Positions 54,135 to 63,236 of a stretch of 64,000 bases of DNA are shown here, in pieces (within the stretch, counting starts at the first letter, position 1; every line of letters starts with the position of its first letter). Below the pieces are notes generated by a model that worked only from the letters and a program-made list of their open reading frames with translations, ran no database searches and was not told the DNA's origin. Origin of the DNA: GCA-2693325 sp036343635 (GTDB lineage: Bacteria; Latescibacterota; UBA2968; UBA8231); contig JAYYVF010000118.1 of assembly GCA_036343635.1 (NCBI GenBank), positions 42,006 to 106,005 of the forward strand, read 5' to 3'. The translations under genes were made by a program, and so were the position numbers.

Positions 54135-54419
54135 ATGTGGTATATCTATATAATTCGCTGCGATGACAAAACGCTTTATACGGGTATCACTACCAACGTA
54201 GAGCGGCGATTCAACGAGCACGAACGTGGTGGGCCGCGCGGCGCCAAGTATCTCCGCGGCCGCGGACCTCTACAACTCGTCGCTCAGGTTGAAGTGGGTG
54301 ACCGACGTCGAGCTACTCGCTTGGAACACTACGTTAAGGCACTGCCAAGGAACGAAAAAGAACGCTTGATCGGTTGCCCTTCCGCATTACAAACGATGGC
54401 AAAGACGATCGAAGGATAG
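54135..54419 (+). CDS. GIY-YIG domain endonuclease-like protein
   Basis: Protein of 94 residues from the ATG at 54135; the open frame runs back to a TTG at 54105, but MWYIYIIRC is the usual family start. The core has YIYIIRCDDKTLYTGI with the paired tyrosines, followed by ERRFNEHERGG and GAKYLRGRGPL, matching the YhbQ/UPF0213 group. The catalytic Arg and Glu are in the expected helix and C-terminal strand (RRATRLEHYVKAL). Function of these small proteins is poorly defined; DNA repair is suspected. It is the last gene of the higher-GC plus-strand run. Confidence 0.85.
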   Translation: MWYIYIIRCDDKTLYTGITTNVERRFNEHERGGPRGAKYLRGRGPLQLVAQVEVGDRRRATRLEHYVKALPRNEKERLIGCPSALQTMAKTIEG

Positions 54420-54483
54420 AAAAAAAGGAATAAGAGGGCAATACAGTAATTCCTCTACCCCTCTCCCGTAGCAGTGCAAGAAA

Positions 54484-55569
54484 CTACAAATGAAGCGCCG
54501 CTACAACTTTGTCGCCAAACTCGGCGGTGCTGATGAGCTGCTCACCGCCCCGCGATAAGTCGGCTGTGGTGAAGCCGTCAGCAAAGACCTGCTGCATGGC
54601 GTTCCACAGCGCTTCCGATTCGGCTTTCATACCAAAGCTCTTATCGAGCATAAGCGCAACCGATCCAATCATTGAATAGGGATTGGCAATGCCCTGTCCA
54701 GCGATGTCGGGTGCCGAGCCATGTGAAGGCTCATAATAGGATTTATTTGGCCCGACGCAGGCCGAGGGCATCAAGCCAAGAGACCCCAATATACCTCCCC
54801 CGAGATCAGATAAAATATCGCCAAACATGTTTTCCATTACCATCACATCAAACTGAGTGGGACTGAGCACAAGCGCTGTTGCTGCCGCGTCCACAATGAC
54901 ATGCTCAACCTTTACCATTGGATAATCAACAGCTACTTCTTCCAAGACCTCATTCCATAAGACGCTTGACATAAGTACGTTACTCTTATGAATATTGTGT
55001 AATAAGCCTTTGCGACTTTGAGCCTCCTGAAAAGCAATATGCATGATCCGACGTATTTGTTCCTCATCATATTCTAACGTTTCTTTAACATACCGTTTAC
55101 CATCGCTTTCTCCACGCTCTTTACCACCAAAATAGAGTCCTCCAACCAACTCACGAATAATCATTATATCTATGCCATCACCAATAACTTCGGCACGTAA
55201 GGGAGAAAAACTGCGGATTTCTCTTGGCAAATAGACAGGCCGAAAATTTGCATACGTATCAAAACGACGGCGTAACGGCAATAATGCTCCCCGTTCTGGT
55301 TGGTCTTCTACTGGTATCTTATCTGACTCTGCCTTACTCAGACCTATAGGACCTTTAATTATCGCATCAGAATTATCACAAATAGCCTTAGTTTCTTCAG
55401 GGAAAGCATTACCATGCGAAAAATAAGCACCACCACCAAAGGGGGCAGTTGTTATTTCAAATTTAACTCTACCAGAATCCGCAACTCTTTGAAGCACTTT
55501 TACGGCCTCGGAGGAAATTTCCGGTCCGATCCCATCTCCTTCGAGTAATGCAACCTTATAAGTATTCAT
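54484..55569 (-). CDS. leuB: 3-isopropylmalate dehydrogenase
   Basis: Leucine-biosynthesis dehydrogenase of 361 residues that oxidises and decarboxylates 3-isopropylmalate with NAD. Motifs are VALLEGDGIGPEISSEAVKV at the N-terminus, RGALLPLRRRFDTYANFRPV, ELVGGLYFGGKERGE, VMENMFGDILSDLGGGILGSLGLMPSA with the metal-binding Asp residues, and EPSHGSAPDIAGQGIANPYSM near the C-terminus. The 3' half (54484 to about 54950) is near 50-55% GC while the 5' half is about 37-40%; the reading frame continues without interruption. The leuC/leuD genes are not nearby. Confidence 0.94.
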   Translation of the reverse strand: MNTYKVALLEGDGIGPEISSEAVKVLQRVADSGRVKFEITTAPFGGGAYFSHGNAFPEETKAICDNSDAIIKGPIGLSKAESDKIPVEDQPERGALLPLRRRFDTYANFRPVYLPREIRSFSPLRAEVIGDGIDIMIIRELVGGLYFGGKERGESDGKRYVKETLEYDEEQIRRIMHIAFQEAQSRKGLLHNIHKSNVLMSSVLWNEVLEEVAVDYPMVKVEHVIVDAAATALVLSPTQFDVMVMENMFGDILSDLGGGILGSLGLMPSACVGPNKSYYEPSHGSAPDIAGQGIANPYSMIGSVALMLDKSFGMKAESEALWNAMQQVFADGFTTADLSRGGEQLISTAEFGDKVVAALHL

Positions 55570-55684
55570 TCAAAAATTCTCCGCAATAATAAAAACCAAA
55601 AACCTAGCCACAAAAGAATATTTTATAGTTTACTCCTTATTACAAACAACCACAAAAAACATAGAACAACTTTTTAAATGTCCT

Positions 55685-56773
55685 TCATTGATCGACCCTG
55701 GGCCCAATACGTATTGAATGTGTCTTAATAAGGCAGTATACATCTTGATTTAGAGTAATTCCCATCTCCTCAATCGCTTCAAGCGTAACTTTTGTCACTA
55801 TGCGCTGACCTATATCAACATGAACCCATCCTACAGAATCATTCTCAACTATTTGGAGAATTTGACCTTTAATTACATTCCTGATACTCATACCTATCGG
55901 CCGCTCGAGAGAGATTATAACATCATCCGCATGTATGCCAACAAGCAAAAACTGACCCGGATTAATCCGGCAATAGGGTATTTTCAAAGTATGTTGGCAT
56001 AACTTGGCACGACAGAAACCCGACCGGTCTCCCGAAGCTTCAACTCGAACACGAACAATATTCTCTACTCTCTGTCGGTCAAATAGAGGCAACAAATCAG
56101 GCTTTGACATCAACGAAAAAAAACTACCACTTGCCAGAACTTTGCCCTTCTCTATTACGACAATATTATCGGTAAGCTCTAATATTTCGGAGAGAGAATG
56201 ACTCACATAAATCATTGGAATCTGTAAATCAATGCGTATGTGGTTAAGATACGGAATAATTCTCCCTTTTAGCGCTTGATCCAAACCAGCTAACGGTTCG
56301 TCCAACAGGAGTAGCTCAGGTGAGGTAAGAATAGCTCGGCCTAAAGCAACACGTCTTCGCTCGCCGCCAGACAAAAACTTTGGATACCTATCTAATAATG
56401 TTCCCAGCTCAAGCAATTCAACAGCCTGTTCAAATGAAAAACGACGGCGATTAGGTGGAAGTAAGTCATGGCCATATCTCAGGTTTTCTCGAACTAAAAG
56501 ATGTGGGAACAACCATTCATCCTGTGCTACATAACCTATTCTTCGTTTCTCCGGAGCAAGAACAATCCCGTGTAACGACGAAAATAAAACCTGACCTTCC
56601 CGAATAATCTCTCCCCGATCCGGTTCATTAAGGCCGGAGATACAATCCAACAAGGTCGTTTTCCCAGCACCGGAAGGACCATATAATCCAGTTGTTGGTG
56701 CGTCTAAGATCAAATCCGCACATAATTGGAAATTGTTTAGAGACTTCTCTATGTCAATCCGTAGCAATTTCAC
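55685..56773 (-). CDS. modC: Molybdate ABC transporter ATP-binding protein
   Basis: ATPase of 362 residues. Walker A GPSGAGKT (32-39), Q-loop YVAQDEWLFPHL, signature LSGGE (134-138), Walker B LLLLDEPLAGLD and switch His in YVSHSL are canonical. Two C-terminal TOBE-like halves (about 230-360, SIRNVIKGQILQIVENDSVG) bind molybdate and regulate transport in ModC. The gene overlaps modB by four bases. No modE or molybdenum-cofactor biosynthesis gene lies in the window. Confidence 0.9.
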   Translation of the reverse strand: MKLLRIDIEKSLNNFQLCADLILDAPTTGLYGPSGAGKTTLLDCISGLNEPDRGEIIREGQVLFSSLHGIVLAPEKRRIGYVAQDEWLFPHLLVRENLRYGHDLLPPNRRRFSFEQAVELLELGTLLDRYPKFLSGGERRRVALGRAILTSPELLLLDEPLAGLDQALKGRIIPYLNHIRIDLQIPMIYVSHSLSEILELTDNIVVIEKGKVLASGSFFSLMSKPDLLPLFDRQRVENIVRVRVEASGDRSGFCRAKLCQHTLKIPYCRINPGQFLLVGIHADDVIISLERPIGMSIRNVIKGQILQIVENDSVGWVHVDIGQRIVTKVTLEAIEEMGITLNQDVYCLIKTHSIRIGPRVDQ

Positions 56774-57444
56774 CTCTTACGCAAACGTTTGACAGACCAC
56801 TCACTTGCTACCAATGCGATCAATGAGATAACAATAGAGAAGGTGGCAAGCCTTAAAACAGCCATCTCACCATCAGGCTGATTCAAATAAGTGTATATTG
56901 CCGTTGGAATAGTTCGAGTCTCCCCTGCTATGTTAGACACAAATGTGATTGTAGCACCAAATTCTCCCATACTCCGCGCAAAAGCCAATAATGATCCAAC
57001 AATCAATCCTGGCATGGCCAGTCGAAGAGTTATCGTAAAAAAAACTCTAACCGGCGAAGCACCAAGAGTCCGTGCTATTCTTTCGAGCTTAGGATCTACA
57101 TCCTCGATAGCTAAACGAACAGCACGCAACACTAATGGGAATGCAACGACGGCAGAGGACATTACAGCTCCTTTCCAATCAAACGCAAATTGTATACCAA
57201 AAAAATCTAACCACGGACCCCAAATCCCCTGGCGACCAAAAAGAATCAAAAGGAGATAACCAACCACAACAGGTGGCAATACTAACGGGAGGTGAAAAAT
57301 ACCATCAAGAAATAGCTTTAATGGAAAATTGCAACGTGCCAAGAGCCACCCCAAAGCCACTGCCGGTGGGAGCGTAACCAGAACACAACAAAGAGCAACG
57401 CGCAACGAGAGTAAAATCACTTGCAATTCTTCAACCGTCAGCAT
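56770..57444 (-). CDS. modB: Molybdate ABC transporter permease
   Basis: Inner-membrane permease of 224 residues with about five helices. The EAA coupling loop reads LERIARTLGASPVRVFFTITLRLAMPGLI, with the conserved G and PVRVFFxITLPLA pattern of ModB. PLVLPPVVVGYLLL and FARSMGEFGATITFVSNI are also typical. It is encoded between modA (14-base overlap) and modC (four-base overlap), so the three subunits are translationally coupled. Confidence 0.92.
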   Translation of the reverse strand: MLTVEELQVILLSLRVALCCVLVTLPPAVALGWLLARCNFPLKLFLDGIFHLPLVLPPVVVGYLLLILFGRQGIWGPWLDFFGIQFAFDWKGAVMSSAVVAFPLVLRAVRLAIEDVDPKLERIARTLGASPVRVFFTITLRLAMPGLIVGSLLAFARSMGEFGATITFVSNIAGETRTIPTAIYTYLNQPDGEMAVLRLATFSIVISLIALVASEWSVKRLRKR

Positions 57445-58207
57445 CTTCTACCTCAGGATTTAACACAATAAAACCTTTTTTTGTAAACAACTTTAGTGAC
57501 GACGGCGAAACCAAATACTCGTAAACATCCCGAACCTGAGGCCTCTCTCGACCAGTTACAATTCCAATACTGTAAGTAATTGGAGAATGAAAAGCTTTAG
57601 GAACTTTACGAACTATTCTGACTTTATTTGTCAAAAATGTATCCGTAAAATAAACTACTCCTAATTCACATTCCCCTCTAGCCACATAATTAAGTGCCGC
57701 CAATACATTTGGTGCCGACGCTATTCGCGGCTTTATTTGTTCCCACCAACCCAATTCTCTAAAAAATTCTCTAGTATACAACCCCACAGGGACGTGAGTG
57801 GGATCACCCATTGCTAGCCTCGATTTTCCCAAAACATATATAAACTTTTGGAAGGATCTCCAGTCTAATGTGTCTATACGCGATTTACTTTGAGAAATAA
57901 GTACTAATTCATTGCTTAAAACATTTCTTCGCGACGATTTTTCTATTATACCCTTAGTTACTAAATCGTCCATCCATAGTGTGTTTGCAGAAAAAAAAAT
58001 GTCTACTGGAGCTCCTGACTGTATTTGCCTTGCCAGAGTAGATGAACTAGCAAAAGACATTTGGGCTGAACCATGAGAATACTTTACCATGATTTCCGTA
58101 ACAACAGAATTCAGACTGGCAGCTGCATACACCACTACCGGATCTGCATCTGTCTGTCGGTCAAAAAGCACACAAAATACAATCAACCAACATCTAATTT
58201 TCTTCAT
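57431..58207 (-). CDS. modA: Molybdate-binding periplasmic protein
   Basis: Solute-binding protein of 258 residues from the ATG at 58207, which gives the signal peptide MKKIRCWLIVFCVLF; a GTG at 58237 would add ten residues. Mature features fit ModA: VYAAASLNSVVTEI, the anion-contacting FASSSTLARQI, PVDIFFSANTLWMDDL, and GECELGVVYFTDTF near the C-terminus. It starts the modABC operon, divergent from the MTA phosphorylase gene. I see no Moco riboswitch or ModE site in the 183-base gap. Confidence 0.9.
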   Translation of the reverse strand: MKKIRCWLIVFCVLFDRQTDADPVVVYAAASLNSVVTEIMVKYSHGSAQMSFASSSTLARQIQSGAPVDIFFSANTLWMDDLVTKGIIEKSSRRNVLSNELVLISQSKSRIDTLDWRSFQKFIYVLGKSRLAMGDPTHVPVGLYTREFFRELGWWEQIKPRIASAPNVLAALNYVARGECELGVVYFTDTFLTNKVRIVRKVPKAFHSPITYSIGIVTGRERPQVRDVYEYLVSPSSLKLFTKKGFIVLNPEVEDADG

Positions 58208-58279
58208 ATAATCTGTTGATATTATAATGGAATGCACTGATCTACTCGTCCTTTTAAATATTTAATCCATGCAAGTATT

Positions 58280-58307
58280 TTGATCGATCTCAAGGTTGCA
58301 TTATAAT
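58280..58307 (+). promoter_or_regulatory. Sigma-70-type promoter of the MTA phosphorylase gene
   Basis: TTGATC (58280-58285) and a perfect TATAAT (58302-58307) are 16 bases apart, placing the transcription start near 58314, 77 bases before the ATG at 58391. The spacer is one base under optimum and the -35 has four of six consensus bases, so it is a fair candidate. Confidence 0.55.
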
Positions 58308-58390
58308 CTGACATGGAAAATTCAACAGATCCTCGTTTAAAAAACAAATAATACGCAGAAAAATCGATTTCTAATAGAGGCGCATAGAAT

Positions 58391-59269
58391 ATGAAAAAGG
58401 AAAAAGAGGTTGTTATGGGTGTTCTAGGAGGATCTGGCGTATACAAAATGCCCGAGTCTAAAGTTATACAGGAACATGAAGTCGATACCCCCTTTGGCAA
58501 GCCATCAGACAAAGTAATTGAAACTGAACTACGAAATCGGTCTATTTTCTTTTTGCCAAGACATGGTCGAGGACACCACCTCCTTCCCTCAGAAATACCT
58601 GCCAAAGCAAATATTTATGCATTAAAAGCATTGGGTGTAACACATCTATTAGCTATTAGCGCTTGTGGTATAATGCGTAAAAACATCAACCCGGGAGACA
58701 TGATTGTACCAGATCAAATTTTCGATCGAACAAAGAGCACCCGCCCCTCTACTTTCTTTGGGGCGGGAATAGTTGGGCATATACCCTTTGCCGACCCGTT
58801 CTGCCATGACCTACGTTCACACATTCTTGAAGTAACAAGGCTGCAAAACCTGAATACTTTCGACGGTGGAACCTATCTTTGTATGGAAGGGCCACAATTT
58901 TCTACTCGTGCAGAATCGAACTTTTATCGCAAAACTATCAATGCATCAGTTATTGGCATGACAGCTTTACCAGAAGCAAAGCTAGCCAGAGAAGCAGAAC
59001 TTTGCTACGCCATGCTTGCTATGGGCACAGATTACGACTGTTGGCACGAAGAAGCAGACGATGTAAATATCGAGACCGTCTTAAAGGTAATGAAGGAAAA
59101 CACAAAAACGGCCCACAAAATAATCAGCCAATTAGCCAAATTATTACCCAAAAGAGCACACTGCCTCTGTCAAGAATCAGCGCAAAACGCCATTCTAACC
59201 GATCCTAAAATGATACCCGAAAAAACAAGAGAGACGCTCAATCTATTTTACGGTAAATATCTGAATTAA
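58391..59269 (+). CDS. mtnP: S-methyl-5'-thioadenosine phosphorylase
   Basis: Phosphorolyses methylthioadenosine to adenine and methylthioribose 1-phosphate, the first step of methionine salvage. The 292-residue protein has GVLGGSGVY, FLPRHGRGH with the phosphate-contacting residues, ISACGIM, GTYLCMEGPQFSTRAES (the substrate loop) and MTALPEAKLAREAELCYA, which marks the MTAP rather than purine nucleoside phosphorylase group, then TDYDCWH. Either the ATG at 58391 or that at 58415 (with GAGG five bases upstream) may be the start. No mtnA, mtnB or mtnK gene follows. Confidence 0.9.
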   Translation: MKKEKEVVMGVLGGSGVYKMPESKVIQEHEVDTPFGKPSDKVIETELRNRSIFFLPRHGRGHHLLPSEIPAKANIYALKALGVTHLLAISACGIMRKNINPGDMIVPDQIFDRTKSTRPSTFFGAGIVGHIPFADPFCHDLRSHILEVTRLQNLNTFDGGTYLCMEGPQFSTRAESNFYRKTINASVIGMTALPEAKLAREAELCYAMLAMGTDYDCWHEEADDVNIETVLKVMKENTKTAHKIISQLAKLLPKRAHCLCQESAQNAILTDPKMIPEKTRETLNLFYGKYLN

Positions 59270-59287
59270 TTAATGTCCCAATTTTTG

Positions 59288-60541
59288 CTAACCTTCGGCT
59301 CGACGGATTGTGTGACCTTCCTGTAACGATTTATGAAGTGAATCGAACTGTTCACTCCCATCATCCTCTATAGGCACACACTCCGAACCTTTTTCGCAAA
59401 CAGGCATCGCATCTTTTGGATATATGTTATGTAACTCCTGTTTGTTACATCCATAGTAGGTGACTTCTCCATTTGCTCGAGCATAACGATATATATGACG
59501 TGGCGTATCGACCCATGTGTAATCTACCCGAAAATTATTTATTACTTGTTCATCTATTTCAATTCCAAGTCCATGTCCATTCGGAACACGGTAAAATCCA
59601 CTGCGTAATTCTATCGGATTTACTAACAGTTCTTTATCCCAAATATTCATACAAGTGATAGCAGGCCACTTGGCCTGACCACAAACTGCTCCCAAGTGAG
59701 CAGCCCAGGTCGTAGTAATCCCCGTTCCAACGAGCTGAAGCCAAAATGGCTTGTTAGCAACATCAGCTATTGCGGACTGCTTCATAACGCTATCAGCACC
59801 AGCACACACTACAAAGCCATCGGTGACATCATGCTGTAGAGTAGTCATGATGGGCGGACTACCATAATGCATAGCTACTGGACGACTTATACGGTTGCGT
59901 ATCTGGGCATTCCCAGAAACATCTCCTTGAGGAATCGGCGTCTCTATCATTGCAACCTGTTCGTACTGTTCAAGAGTAGAAAGAAATTCAACCGCACTAG
60001 CAGCATTACCGAGAGTACCATTGAAGTCCAGATCCAACTTAAAATGCTCTGGAACAACATCGATAATTGCACGAATTGCCTCGTGCAAATCATACCATGT
60101 ACGTGCCTTTAGCTTAGCGGTGGTATACCCCGCCTCGACCGCATCCTCGCATTGACATGCCCAATCTTTTGGGGGCATATCCATGGCCCACCACGAAATA
60201 GGACACCATTCTCGCACTTGATTCCCAAGAAGTCGATGGGCAGAAACACCTAATTTTTTGCCAACACCATCGAAAAGTGCCATTTGTACGCCAGCACCAA
60301 GCCCATCATCCCACATTATATCCGCAGCTAAACGCCCAACAATTCGCTCATGAATATCATCGGGGACTTTTGACCATGTATAATTGGGGATAGTCTCCCC
60401 CCAGCCTATGGTTCCATCTTCCATTTCGATTCGGCACAACTGTACAATCTGCCAGTGAGGCAACCAGTATTTCATATGTGCATTGGTATGCTCAGTAAAA
60501 GGCACGTCCAAATGTATTAGCTCTATCTCTTTGATTTTCAT
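59288..60541 (-). CDS. Enolase-superfamily protein with unusual third metal-ligand position
   Basis: Mandelate racemase/muconate lactonizing-type protein of 417 residues, with an N-terminal capping domain (IEMEDGTIGWGET, 38-50) and a TIM barrel. The KxK of the second strand reads KLKAR (143-147), the first metal ligand is in DLDFN (Asp170/Asp172), and the second in MIETPIP (Glu200). Where the third Asp/Glu ligand usually lies the sequence is VAMHYGSPP, with His225. I see no obvious general base on the sixth or seventh strand. Related proteins are common in Planctomycetes and marine bacteria as dehydratase-like genes of unknown substrate. Confidence 0.8.
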   Translation of the reverse strand: MKIKEIELIHLDVPFTEHTNAHMKYWLPHWQIVQLCRIEMEDGTIGWGETIPNYTWSKVPDDIHERIVGRLAADIMWDDGLGAGVQMALFDGVGKKLGVSAHRLLGNQVREWCPISWWAMDMPPKDWACQCEDAVEAGYTTAKLKARTWYDLHEAIRAIIDVVPEHFKLDLDFNGTLGNAASAVEFLSTLEQYEQVAMIETPIPQGDVSGNAQIRNRISRPVAMHYGSPPIMTTLQHDVTDGFVVCAGADSVMKQSAIADVANKPFWLQLVGTGITTTWAAHLGAVCGQAKWPAITCMNIWDKELLVNPIELRSGFYRVPNGHGLGIEIDEQVINNFRVDYTWVDTPRHIYRYARANGEVTYYGCNKQELHNIYPKDAMPVCEKGSECVPIEDDGSEQFDSLHKSLQEGHTIRRAEG

Positions 60542-60699
60542 GATAACCCCCTACCGGTTCATTAATTGCGCCTGGCAGTCCACTAATGCCAGCAAGTCAC
60601 GTCAAAAGAAATAGGCTTATTGGGACAAAGTGTCAACTTAATAACAATATCAACTTAGTCGTATCGCATTTATCCGTAACAATATATAAATTGAATCTT

Positions 60700-62811
60700 A
60701 TGGAAATTAATGAATGGTGCGAACGAATTCTTTTTGGGTCTTCATGGGAAGACAAACTATGTGAATTAGATGTTTACGAAGATCTTTCACGGAAAGAAAT
60801 TACCCTTCCAGTTTTTCCTGGCCGCCCTCCAGGATTAGGATTGGACGAATGGAAAAAACGTGAACGAACCTCTTTCCGTGAAGTAGGTAAATTTCATTCT
60901 GAGAAAGAAAGAGGGCTGGTCCTACATTTTTTTGCCAATCATGAACTCTTAGCTGTTGAATTGATGGCTCTAGCAATACTTAAATTTCAAGATGCACCCG
61001 CTGTTTTTCGAAGGGGTGTTGTTCAAACACTTAAAGACGAACAACAACATGTCAGGATGTATCAAAAACGCATGGCTGACATTGGTATTGAATTCGGCCA
61101 AATACCCGTTAGTGACTATTTTTGGCGCGCATTAGAGCCGATGAGAAGCCCAAAAGATTTTGTCACAGGCCTTAGCATGACGCTTGAACAAGCAAATTTA
61201 GATTATGCACTGCATTACGCACGCATTTACGAAAAAATTCAGGATAAAAAAACAGCAGCTATCTTAAAAAAAATTTACAAAGACGAGATTGAACATGTCA
61301 AATATGGATTAATTTGGTTTAATAAATGGCGTGACAAGCGTTCCAGCCCATGGAGATCTTACATTGAGGCATTACCTAAACCTCTAACTCCAGCCCGAGC
61401 TAAAGGTATTGGCTTTAATCGCGAAGGTCGTATCAAGGCTGGATTCAGCACCGAATTCATAGACGAACTCGAGGTTTACTCACGCTCAAGAGGGCGCCAT
61501 CCTCACGTTTATTGGTTCAATGGAAACTGCGAGGAACAAATCACCAACTCTCATCCAGATCAAACGCCCACAGCAACAATAAAACAACTTGAACGAGATT
61601 TACGAACACTTCCGACCCTAATATGCAAGAAAGACGATATAGTCTTAGTAGAGAAAAAACCTTGCATCAGTTTTTTAAAAAAATTACACCATTCAGGATT
61701 TACGTTACCCGAGTATGTTGAATACGAAGACGCAAACGAACTCAGTTCATGGAACGCTGGAGCAATTGATGAGCTAAGACCCTGGGGATGGAATTCCGAG
61801 AGCACACGCTTTCTGAAGCCTCTATCAAAACACACCAAACATGGGAGACCTATCCACTGGGATCGACAGTGGGAGACATTGTATTCAAAAACTTGGAGTG
61901 CTGCACAGCTGGAAAACTTTTTAAATAAAAATAAAGAGACATGGCTTTGTGATTCTAAAATGGTAGGCACAAAATGCACAAACAAAGACGAAGTAAAAAA
62001 ATTGATAGTAAAGGATACGGGTAACTTTATTATAAAAACTCCTATCGCGTCATCTGGTCGTGGTCAAATCCGCGTGAAAAATGGGCGCTTACGCAAGGAT
62101 CAAATTGAGAATTTAGAAAAGATAATACAAAAGCATAAGGAAGTAATCGTCGAACCATGGCTTAATAAAATTATCGACCTCTCGTTTCATTTTGACATTA
62201 ATACAAATGGGAAAATAACGATAGCAGGATGGACGCGCTTTTGTACTAATGCACGTGGTCAATACCGCGCTACTTTCATTCACCAGATGGTTGACGGCTT
62301 ATCCCCCGAAACAAAAAGATTTTTGTACGGAGGAGGAAAAACACCAAAACAATTGTATCGATTAGGGGAAGCACTTAGCCAGGAAATAGGCCCAGCCGTT
62401 GCCAAATTAGGATATGTCGGCCCAGTTGGTATAGATGCACTTGTTTACAGAAATGCGAATCAACAACTTCGATTAAAACCCATCGTCGAGATTAATCCGC
62501 GGTGGACCATGGGACGCGTGGGGCATTCGCTAAAAACTCGTGTCAATTCCGCCCGTACCGCCATTTGGTTGATCCTGCACAAACGTGAAGCTATCTCCGC
62601 AGGTTTTAACAACTTCGCCGGATGGGCCGAATATATTGAGAGCAACTCTCCAATTGAATTAACTGAGAATGAAAGACAAATTAGCCGTGGGATTTTATTT
62701 ACAACCGACCCGACTCAATCCACAACATTCTCTACCGCACTTATAGTAGCTGCCAGTTTAAAAGAATGCGAGAATATCGCATTGCAATCGGGCTTGAAAC
62801 TATGCATTTAA
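60700..62811 (+). CDS. DUF455 ferritin-like domain fused to an ATP-grasp domain
   Basis: Fusion of 703 residues from the ATG at 60700; the open frame extends to 60586 but the shorter form matches the expected domain start. Residues 1-215 match the DUF455 (COG2833) ferritin-like family: HFFANHELLAVELMALAI (Glu82, Glu87), DEQQHVRMY (Glu114, His117), MTLEQANLDYA (Glu163) and DEIEHVKYG (Glu196, His199) give a four-helix di-iron site. Residues about 410-640 are an ATP-grasp domain: FIIKTPIASSGRGQ (Lys446), VIVEPWLN (Glu485) and IVEINPRWTMGR (Glu597, Asn599). About 170 residues between are not recognised. A linked oxidation and ATP-driven ligation is inferred. It converges on the 4HBT thioesterase gene with a four-base overlap. 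Confidence 0.82.
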   Translation: MEINEWCERILFGSSWEDKLCELDVYEDLSRKEITLPVFPGRPPGLGLDEWKKRERTSFREVGKFHSEKERGLVLHFFANHELLAVELMALAILKFQDAPAVFRRGVVQTLKDEQQHVRMYQKRMADIGIEFGQIPVSDYFWRALEPMRSPKDFVTGLSMTLEQANLDYALHYARIYEKIQDKKTAAILKKIYKDEIEHVKYGLIWFNKWRDKRSSPWRSYIEALPKPLTPARAKGIGFNREGRIKAGFSTEFIDELEVYSRSRGRHPHVYWFNGNCEEQITNSHPDQTPTATIKQLERDLRTLPTLICKKDDIVLVEKKPCISFLKKLHHSGFTLPEYVEYEDANELSSWNAGAIDELRPWGWNSESTRFLKPLSKHTKHGRPIHWDRQWETLYSKTWSAAQLENFLNKNKETWLCDSKMVGTKCTNKDEVKKLIVKDTGNFIIKTPIASSGRGQIRVKNGRLRKDQIENLEKIIQKHKEVIVEPWLNKIIDLSFHFDINTNGKITIAGWTRFCTNARGQYRATFIHQMVDGLSPETKRFLYGGGKTPKQLYRLGEALSQEIGPAVAKLGYVGPVGIDALVYRNANQQLRLKPIVEINPRWTMGRVGHSLKTRVNSARTAIWLILHKREAISAGFNNFAGWAEYIESNSPIELTENERQISRGILFTTDPTQSTTFSTALIVAASLKECENIALQSGLKLCI

Positions 62812-63236
62812 TCCGAGTCAAATAACACATTAATTTCCAAAGGGAAACATGGTCGCCCCCCGCGGTTCAAACAGGTCCCCACGAAGCTTCCCGACAAAAC
62901 CAACTCTCCGTTTGGCCGCCGTATTTCCTGATAAAAAATAAATCTTAAACGGCCCTTTTTCTCAATACAGAGACCGGTCGAAAAATCATCTCCGCTTCGT
63001 AATGACTGTTGATATTCTATTTGACAAGAAGTAATTATAAGATCATGTCCACATTCGTGCAGTTTTGCAAAATCCAACCCTTTACTTTGCAAATATTTGT
63101 GGCGTGCATGCTCCAGATAGTTTTGATATACCGCATTGTTTACAATTCCCTGCAAATCACATTCATAATCTCTTACACTCATTTTTAATGTAAATTGAAT
63201 ACACTCGGGGCTTTCTATTTTCACTCTATCCCTCAA
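62808..63236 (-). CDS. 4HBT (hot-dog) acyl-CoA thioesterase
   Basis: YbgC/FadM-like thioesterase of 142 residues. The active-site region reads YECDLQGIVNNAVYQNYLEHAR, with the catalytic Asp and the helix of the hot-dog fold, followed by LIITSCQIEYQQSLRSGDDF. It overlaps the prenyltransferase gene by four bases. Such thioesterases serve as DHNA-CoA thioesterases in menaquinone or phylloquinone synthesis when next to menA; here that is the most attractive assignment but acyl-CoA or 4-hydroxybenzoyl-CoA substrates cannot be excluded. Confidence 0.82.
   Translation of the reverse strand: MRDRVKIESPECIQFTLKMSVRDYECDLQGIVNNAVYQNYLEHARHKYLQSKGLDFAKLHECGHDLIITSCQIEYQQSLRSGDDFSTGLCIEKKGRLRFIFYQEIRRPNGELVLSGSFVGTCLNRGGRPCFPLEINVLFDSD

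Noticed and set aside
54421..54483. Terminator between the GIY-YIG gene and leuB
   Set aside because: Only weak inverted repeats with long loops (such as AGGAAT and ATTCCT) and no T-run were found.
54484..55569. Frameshift or gene break in leuB at the composition switch
   Set aside because: The 361-residue frame is continuous with all expected motifs on both sides of about 54950, so the change is in base composition only.
58208..58390. Molybdenum-cofactor riboswitch or ModE site upstream of modA
   Set aside because: No extended conserved structure or palindromic ModE box was seen in the 183-base divergent gap.
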